Assembly: GCA_043744255.1 (NCBI GenBank)
Contig: JAYTVA010000066.1
Location: 1 to 21,750, forward strand
Direction of reading: 5' to 3'
From: UKL13-2 sp043744255
GTDB lineage: Bacteria; Pseudomonadota; Gammaproteobacteria; Burkholderiales; Usitatibacteraceae
DNA: 21,750 nucleotides
Numbering within the stretch: position 1 is the stretch's first letter; each line of letters begins with the position of its first letter. The notes beneath the pieces were generated by a model, which did not search any database, was not told the DNA's origin, and was given only the letters and a program-made list of their open reading frames with translations. Shown here piece by piece: positions 16,839 to 21,750 of the stretch. Both the position numbers and the translations under genes were made by a program.

Positions 16839-19800
16839 TTGCCGCCCTCCCCGACCAACGGCACTGCACTCGTGGAGTTACCGAGTCGATTGGGTTCGAA
16901 TCGCGGCCGAATCACATCCTCCTTGTCTGGCTTGGGCGCGGTAGCGCGCCGACGTTTGATTTCATCAACAACTTGTGTGTTGCAACCCATCTCGCGGAAG
17001 TCGCCACGACTCAACTGCCCATTCTTCACATCGACGAACAGGCTCGCTGCGTCACCGGCGTTGCGACTGCTGGTGGTACCGAGGCGCGCGCCACGTGGCA
17101 GGGTGGTCTGGTCCACTTTGATCACGTGGGTGCGTGGAGTTAGGCCGCACAGGCTGTACTTGCCATCGACATCGGTCGTCACATGGGTGCCGTCTTCCAG
17201 ATACAACCGCACATCCGGAATGCCCGCTTCACCGCGATCTTGAATGCCATTGCCTTTGCCTGTGTTGCCGTCAGCGCCAACGCTCGCACCACAATCGGCG
17301 AATATTTTGCCAACCAGACAGACGTCGCCAGCAAATACCCCGCCTCGTACCTTGATCTTGGCTTGCGCGCCGAGCGAGCGTAATGCGCCTGACTGCGCGG
17401 TTGCACGGTTGATGCCATCGCCGTCCATCGCGCTGACGCCAATGCGCACGTAATACGTGAATGCGCTTTCGGTACCGCCCCTAAGCGTGCCGAGATCGAA
17501 CGTCAGCAGCGAGCCGGGCGAACCGATTGGCTCCGGCAACGCTGTGGCCGGTGTACCGATTCCGCGCGTGGTCTTCGGCACGTACTTGAAACCAAGTGGC
17601 AACGTGTCCACCACCTTTACTGCTGGCACAAAGCCGCCGGTTGCGAGGTTCTTCACGCGAATCGTGTACTTCACGACATCACCAATTTCGGCCTCAGTCT
17701 TGTCGGCAGTCTTGATGATCGACATCACTGGCGTGATCGCCGGATCCAGTGCGACATGGTTGTGCACAATATCGGCACCCCCCAACGGCGGGTTCATCGT
17801 GAATTGCAAGTGATACGTCGTCGCTTGGCCCACCTGCGGGGCACTCGCCGACGGCACCACCGCATATACACTCGGCCCTGCCTGATAGGGCAGCGTCGCC
17901 AGTGGCGGCAACAGCTTGGACGGCCCAATGTAGCCCGCTGGCGGCACGACGCGCAGCGTGTAAACGCCTGCCGGTGCGCTAGGTAGCAAGTCAAAGCGAT
18001 AGGTGCCCGCAGCTTGGCCGGTGGCCACTACCGTTTGGTCTTGTTGTCCGGGCAATAGATGCACTGGCGAGAGCGGCTGGCCATTGGGTGCAATCAGAGT
18101 CACGAGTGTGCCGATCACGGGCTCTCGCGTAACGCTGTCGTAGACGATGCCCGAGGGGTCGAGTGCCAAGCCTAACTGCGCGAGACCGCCGCCGACAGGC
18201 ATGGTAATGTCCAGCGTGCGCAGGGTTGGATTGAAAGTCGCACCGAGTTGCGGGTTACCCTGCTCGCCATTGGCAAGCGTGCCAAACACCGCTCCAGGCG
18301 CGCCGCCCGCCGCTGGCGAACGGAATCGTAGCTGGTAGTTTCCTGGCGGCAATCCTAGCAGCTGATACTGGCCGTCCGCGTCAGTGATCGCAGTTGCTAA
18401 ACGACCATTCAGCAGCGTCACTATTTGCCCGGCCTGCGGGTGACCAACGGGGTAGACCACTTCAGCGATCCAGCCTGCCAGGCCAGCTTCACCCGCACCG
18501 CGTCGACGGTCTGCCGCACCGCTTCCGCCCGCGCCGTTGTCGAGCCAGACGCTGCCAGTCAGCGAACCCTGCACCACGACCGGTACGGTGGTCACGTCGC
18601 AATTGGTGGGATTGAGCTTCTCGCAAATCTTGTATGTGACGCTGTAGGAACCGGGCGGCGTGTTCGGCGGAATTGCCAGCATGCCGTTGGCATCAAGCGT
18701 GGCTCCGTTGATCCCACCGTTGCTGGTCAACGCAATGTTGGCGCTGGCAGCGGTAATCGGCGCGCCGTTCAAGGTGTCATTGGCCAATACGTTGGTACTA
18801 CCGCCGGATGCGCTTAGCACCAACTGCGCGTCGGGCACTGCGCGGATCACGGCCGGGGTGACTGTCACCGTCGCCGTCGCGCTATCGCAGTTGGTTGCAC
18901 TGATGCGTTCGCATATCTTGTAGGTCACCGTGTAAGTGCCGGCAGGCGTGCCCGGCGCGATGCTCACAGCACCGGTTGTTACGTCCAGCGTAATGCGCGG
19001 GCTGCTGGCGGCGCTTTGGGTAAGGTTGACGCGCGCCAGTGTCACAACCGTGCCTGCCAACGTGTCGTTGGCAAGTACGTTGGCAATGGCAACACCGCCT
19101 GCTAATCCCACCACCGGCGTGGGCACGGTGTCATCGACTGCATCAATTGGCGCGCTGGTGACCGTGGCAACAAGCGTCGATGTATTGTTCGTCGCATTCC
19201 TGTCGTTGGTCGCGTTGGTGGTGACACTGATGGTACTGGTGCCGCTCGCTGTCGGCGTGCCGCTCACCGAGCAAGTGATGCTCGCGCCCGGCGCAACGGT
19301 GGCGGGAAGCAGCGGTGAACACATGCCCATATACAGCCCAGGCGGCAGACCGGCGACAGCGCAGGTGGCATTGATCGCGGCCAGCGCGGGTGCGACGGCA
19401 TTGGTACACAACACAGTGCCGCTATAGGGAACACCGACTTGCGCATTCGTCGGCAAGCTAGTGAGGTCGGGACGCATGTCGCTACCGTTGGTGCCAATGG
19501 TTGTCGTGGTTGAGTTGTTGGCGGGAGTGGTGTCATTGGCAGCACCGGTTGCGCCCGTGACGGTGCTGTTGCCGACAGCCGTTGGCGTACCGCTAACCGG
19601 ACAAGTAATTACGGCACCCACCGCCAGCGTGGCGGGAGGGAGCGGCGTACAAGTGCCGACGATGACGCCTTCAGGCAAGCCCGTGACGGCACAAGTTGCC
19701 GCAACCGCGCTCGCGGTCGCAGTGGCGCTGTTGGTACAAACAAAGTTACCCACATAGGGCACACCGATAGTGGCAGCAGCAGGCAAGCCGGCAAGGCTGA

Positions 19801-21750
19801 TGCTCATGTCGCTTGAGGCCACAGCAATCGTGTCAATCATCAGCGCACAGTTGGCCGGGGTGCTCTTGTCACAAAGGCTGTAGGTGACGGTGTAGGTACC
19901 CGGCAACGTGCTCGCGTTGACGGTGATGGCACCGGTCAGCGGGTCAAGCGTGATACCGGCAGGCCAGGTTCCGCTTTGGGCGACCGTGGCGTTGCCGGTG
20001 GCACCTAGGGTGGCGGCGACGCCGTTGACTTTATCGTTGGCGGCGACGTTTGCAATCGCGATCCCGGTGGCACCTGCGATTGCACTACCGGTATCCGCAA
20101 TCGGCGTGATACTCGCCGCGACCGTGACGGTGTCAGTGATCGCCGCACAGTTCACCGGCACGCTCTTGTCGCAAAGGTTGTAAGTGACGCTATACACGCC
20201 CGGTGGCATGGACGCACCGACGTTAACGGCACCAGTTGCGGGTTCAAGTGTGATGCCAGACGGCCACGTGCCGCTTTGCGCAACGGTGGCGTTACCGGCG
20301 CTGCCGAGGATGGCTGCAACACCGTTCACCTTATCGTTCGAAGCGACGTTGGCAATCGCGGTGCCAGCGGTTCCCGCAACCACACTTCCAACATCTGTAA
20401 TCGGCACGATACTGGCGGCAACGGTGACGGTATCGAGCATCAACGCACAGTTCGCGGGCGTGCTCTTGTCGCATAAATTGTAGCTGACGCTATAGGTACC
20501 AGGCGACACGCTCGCGCTCACATTGATCGCACCCGTCAACGGATCAAGTGTGATGCCTGCCGCCCAAGTTCCGCTTTGCGCAACCGTGGCGTTGCCGGCA
20601 GCACCCAGAAGGGCGGCGGCACCGTTCACCTTGTCGTTCGCGGCGACGTTGCCGATTGCGACGCCTGCAACACCGGCTACTGCATTGCCGACGTCAGCGA
20701 GTGGCGCAATGCTTGCTGACACCGTGACTGTGATCGTCATTGGCGCACAGTTGGCTGGCGTGCTCTTGTCGCAAAGGGTATAGGTGAGGCTGTAGGCACC
20801 GGGTGGCGTGACCGCGCTCACATTGATCGCACCCGTGAGTGGATCAAGTGTGACGCCCACAGGCCAAGTGCCGGTCTGGGCGACGGTGGCGTTGCCAGTG
20901 ATACCCAGGGTGGCGGCTACGCCATTCACTTTGTCATTGGCGGCGACGTTGATGATCGCCACGCCTGCCAGGCCTGCGACTGCGCTGCCGGCGTCCGCTA
21001 CCGGCGCGATGTTCGCCAACACGGTGACCGTGCTGGTCACGGGCGCGCAGTTGGCTGGCGTGCTCTTATCGCACAGCGTGTAGATGACGCTGTAGCTGCC
21101 GGGTAAGGTAGTAGCACTTACGCTCACCGCACCAGTGGCCGGGTCTAGCGTGATACCGATGGGCCATGTGCCGATTTGGGCGACCGTAGCGTTGCCGGCA
21201 GTACCCAAGGTCGCCGCGACGCCATTCACTTTGTCGTTGGCCACAACGTTAGGAATAGCAATACTGGCGACGCCCGCCACCGCGCTGCCGCTGTCAGCGA
21301 CTGGCGCGATACTCGATGACACCGTGACGGTATCGGTCATCGGCGCACAGTTGACCGGTGTGTTCTTGTCGCAGAGGGTGTAAGTGACGGCGTAGACACC
21401 AGGCAAAGTGGTGGCGCCAACAGTGATTGCGCCGGTCGATGCATTCAGCGTCACGCCCGTCGGCCATGTGCCACTTTCAGCGACGGTGGCGTTGCCGGTC
21501 GCGCCCAGAGTTGCAGCGACCCCATTCACTTTGTCGTTGGCCACAACGTTGGCGATCGCCACACCTCCCACACCCGCCACGGCGCTACCGGTATCCACAA
21601 GCGGCGCAATACTTGAACCAACTGTGACCGACAAATTGGCCGCGGCCGAGGTGGTGCCGTAGTTGTCTTTGATGGTGTACGGAATGGTGGCGACACCGAC
21701 GAAGCCTGCGACCGGGACGAAGCTGACAACGCCGGTGGTGGTATTGAGTG
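16835..21750 (-). CDS. giant repetitive surface fibre protein (Ig-like repeats, SdrD-B-like, DUF11), 5' end outside window
   Basis: An open frame of at least 1637 codons runs off the window's right edge, so start and signal peptide are not visible. In order from the N-terminal side: the end of a different Ig-like domain (YTIKDNYGTTSAAANLSVTV); six 100-residue Ig-like repeats (21619 down to 19820); two 110-residue repeats with four Cys each (19819-19154); two Ig-like repeats of 98 and 97 residues (19153-18569); an SdrD-B/carboxypeptidase-regulatory-like region (from 18568, TDADGQYQLLGLPPGNYQL); a DUF11 domain (about 17737-17340, KYTIRVKN, DTLPLGFKYVP); and a second SdrD-B-like domain (about 17330-16990, RLYLEDGTHVTTDVDGKYS). 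It ends in a charged tail. The composition (Ala, Thr, Val, Gly) and paired Cys fit an extracellular adhesin or fibre. The next gene encodes its probable outer-membrane partner. Confidence 0.9.
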   Translation of the reverse strand, partial: LNTTTGVVSFVPVAGFVGVATIPYTIKDNYGTTSAAANLSVTVGSSIAPLVDTGSAVAGVGGVAIANVVANDKVNGVAATLGATGNATVAESGTWPTGVTLNASTGAITVGATTLPGVYAVTYTLCDKNTPVNCAPMTDTVTVSSSIAPVADSGSAVAGVASIAIPNVVANDKVNGVAATLGTAGNATVAQIGTWPIGITLDPATGAVSVSATTLPGSYSVIYTLCDKSTPANCAPVTSTVTVLANIAPVADAGSAVAGLAGVAIINVAANDKVNGVAATLGITGNATVAQTGTWPVGVTLDPLTGAINVSAVTPPGAYSLTYTLCDKSTPANCAPMTITVTVSASIAPLADVGNAVAGVAGVAIGNVAANDKVNGAAALLGAAGNATVAQSGTWAAGITLDPLTGAINVSASVSPGTYSVSYNLCDKSTPANCALMLDTVTVAASIVPITDVGSVVAGTAGTAIANVASNDKVNGVAAILGSAGNATVAQSGTWPSGITLEPATGAVNVGASMPPGVYSVTYNLCDKSVPVNCAAITDTVTVAASITPIADTGSAIAGATGIAIANVAANDKVNGVAATLGATGNATVAQSGTWPAGITLDPLTGAITVNASTLPGTYTVTYSLCDKSTPANCALMIDTIAVASSDMSISLAGLPAAATIGVPYVGNFVCTNSATATASAVAATCAVTGLPEGVIVGTCTPLPPATLAVGAVITCPVSGTPTAVGNSTVTGATGAANDTTPANNSTTTTIGTNGSDMRPDLTSLPTNAQVGVPYSGTVLCTNAVAPALAAINATCAVAGLPPGLYMGMCSPLLPATVAPGASITCSVSGTPTASGTSTISVTTNATNDRNATNNTSTLVATVTSAPIDAVDDTVPTPVVGLAGGVAIANVLANDTLAGTVVTLARVNLTQSAASSPRITLDVTTGAVSIAPGTPAGTYTVTYKICERISATNCDSATATVTVTPAVIRAVPDAQLVLSASGGSTNVLANDTLNGAPITAASANIALTSNGGINGATLDANGMLAIPPNTPPGSYSVTYKICEKLNPTNCDVTTVPVVVQGSLTGSVWLDNGAGGSGAADRRRGAGEAGLAGWIAEVVYPVGHPQAGQIVTLLNGRLATAITDADGQYQLLGLPPGNYQLRFRSPAAGGAPGAVFGTLANGEQGNPQLGATFNPTLRTLDITMPVGGGLAQLGLALDPSGIVYDSVTREPVIGTLVTLIAPNGQPLSPVHLLPGQQDQTVVATGQAAGTYRFDLLPSAPAGVYTLRVVPPAGYIGPSKLLPPLATLPYQAGPSVYAVVPSASAPQVGQATTYHLQFTMNPPLGGADIVHNHVALDPAITPVMSIIKTADKTEAEIGDVVKYTIRVKNLATGGFVPAVKVVDTLPLGFKYVPKTTRGIGTPATALPEPIGSPGSLLTFDLGTLRGGTESAFTYYVRIGVSAMDGDGINRATAQSGALRSLGAQAKIKVRGGVFAGDVCLVGKIFADCGASVGADGNTGKGNGIQDRGEAGIPDVRLYLEDGTHVTTDVDGKYSLCGLTPRTHVIKVDQTTLPRGARLGTTSSRNAGDAASLFVDVKNGQLSRGDFREMGCNTQVVDEIKRRRATAPKPDKEDVIRPRFEPNRLGNSTSAVPLVGEGGK
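16846..16850 (-). promoter_or_regulatory. Shine-Dalgarno of the outer-membrane protein, inside the fibre gene end
   Basis: GGAGG on the minus strand, within the last codons of the fibre gene, is 7 bases from the ATG at 16836-16838. That ATG overlaps the fibre stop codon. It supports the upstream start and reinitiation after fibre translation. Confidence 0.6.
18569..19153 (-). repeat. two diverged Ig-like repeats
   Basis: Two units (98 codons, 19153-18860; 97 codons, 18859-18569) share NVLANDTLxG, a P-x-G-(T/S)-Y-(T/S)-V-T-Y core, and a KICExxxxTNCD loop. They are relatives of the six-copy array in which the LCDK loop reads ICE. They are separated from that array by the two 110-residue domains. 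Confidence 0.85.
19154..19819 (-). repeat. two tandem domains of about 110 residues with four cysteines each
   Basis: Copy one (19819-19484, 112 codons) and copy two (19483-19154, 110 codons) share SDM at the start, VGVPYxGxxxCTN, ATCAVxGLPxG, C(T/S)PLxPATxAxGAxITCxVSGTPTA and an Asn/Thr-rich end. The cysteine count and placement agree in both. The domains differ from the flanking Ig-like repeats and resemble DUF11/CARDB-like beta sandwiches only loosely; I do not name a family. Confidence 0.85.
19820..21619 (-). repeat. six tandem 300-bp repeats coding for 100-residue Ig-like domains
   Basis: The unit is exactly 100 codons in all six copies (21619-21320, 21319-21020, 21019-20720, 20719-20420, 20419-20120, 20119-19820). 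Conserved marks are NVxANDKVNG near residues 24-33, GNATVAxxGTW near 42-52, TGA(I/V)xV near 62, and the loop LCDKxxPxNC near 82-91, whose two Cys probably form a disulfide. The copies are clearly related in DNA but differ at many third positions, so the array does not look freshly expanded. No spacer DNA lies between units. Confidence 0.95.

Noticed and set aside
19820..21619. Regular repeats as a possible CRISPR array
   Set aside because: The unit is 300 bp with no short repeat/spacer alternation and it encodes protein throughout.
19900..21662. Series of similar plus-strand open frames of 82-99 codons, one per 300 bp
   Set aside because: They are antisense shadows of the six coding repeats; the minus-strand frame is continuous and has recognisable domain patterns.

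Overview
The window reads as a stretch of a proteobacterial chromosome, most likely a betaproteobacterium (inferred, not proven). The grounds are moderately high GC, the divergent apbC/metG pair with dcd beside it, a gltX followed by tRNA-Ala and tRNA-Glu, an E. coli-type DnaE and dCTP deaminase, and a large outer-membrane surface operon. No species can be named from the sequence alone.

Left part (1-11024) is housekeeping. On the minus strand, apbC, a DUF1330 gene, dcd and gltX are packed end to end (gaps or overlaps of 1-3 bases). They are followed by tRNA-Ala(GGC) and tRNA-Glu(TTC), which have their own near-consensus promoter. metG runs divergently from apbC. Its stop codon lies inside a perfect 17-bp inverted repeat, which adjoins a roughly 150-bp element with nested inverted repeats. 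Next on the plus strand is a compact operon: GNAT acetyltransferase, a short GGQ release-factor-like protein, and acylphosphatase. It converges on dnaE (minus), the replicative DNA polymerase alpha subunit.

Middle part (11025-13341) is a minus-strand cluster: tadA, then a lipase-like alpha/beta hydrolase broken by one in-frame TGA, then an intact alpha/beta hydrolase. The TGA sits where this family is expected to have a Trp, between the catalytic Asp and the catalytic His. The reading frame stays open beyond it to a normal end.

Right part (13521-21750) is a two-gene minus-strand surface system joined by an ATGA overlap. The upstream gene runs off the window edge. It encodes a giant repetitive fibre: six 100-residue Ig-like repeats with a conserved two-cysteine loop, two 110-residue repeats, two further Ig-like repeats, then SdrD-B-like and DUF11 domains. 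The downstream gene encodes a cysteine-free outer-membrane protein with a signal peptide, an invasin-like Ig domain and a long beta-rich barrel region. The two probably form a surface-displayed fibre and its outer-membrane partner; this is the least understood and most interesting part of the window. No intergenic stretch exceeds 300 bases.
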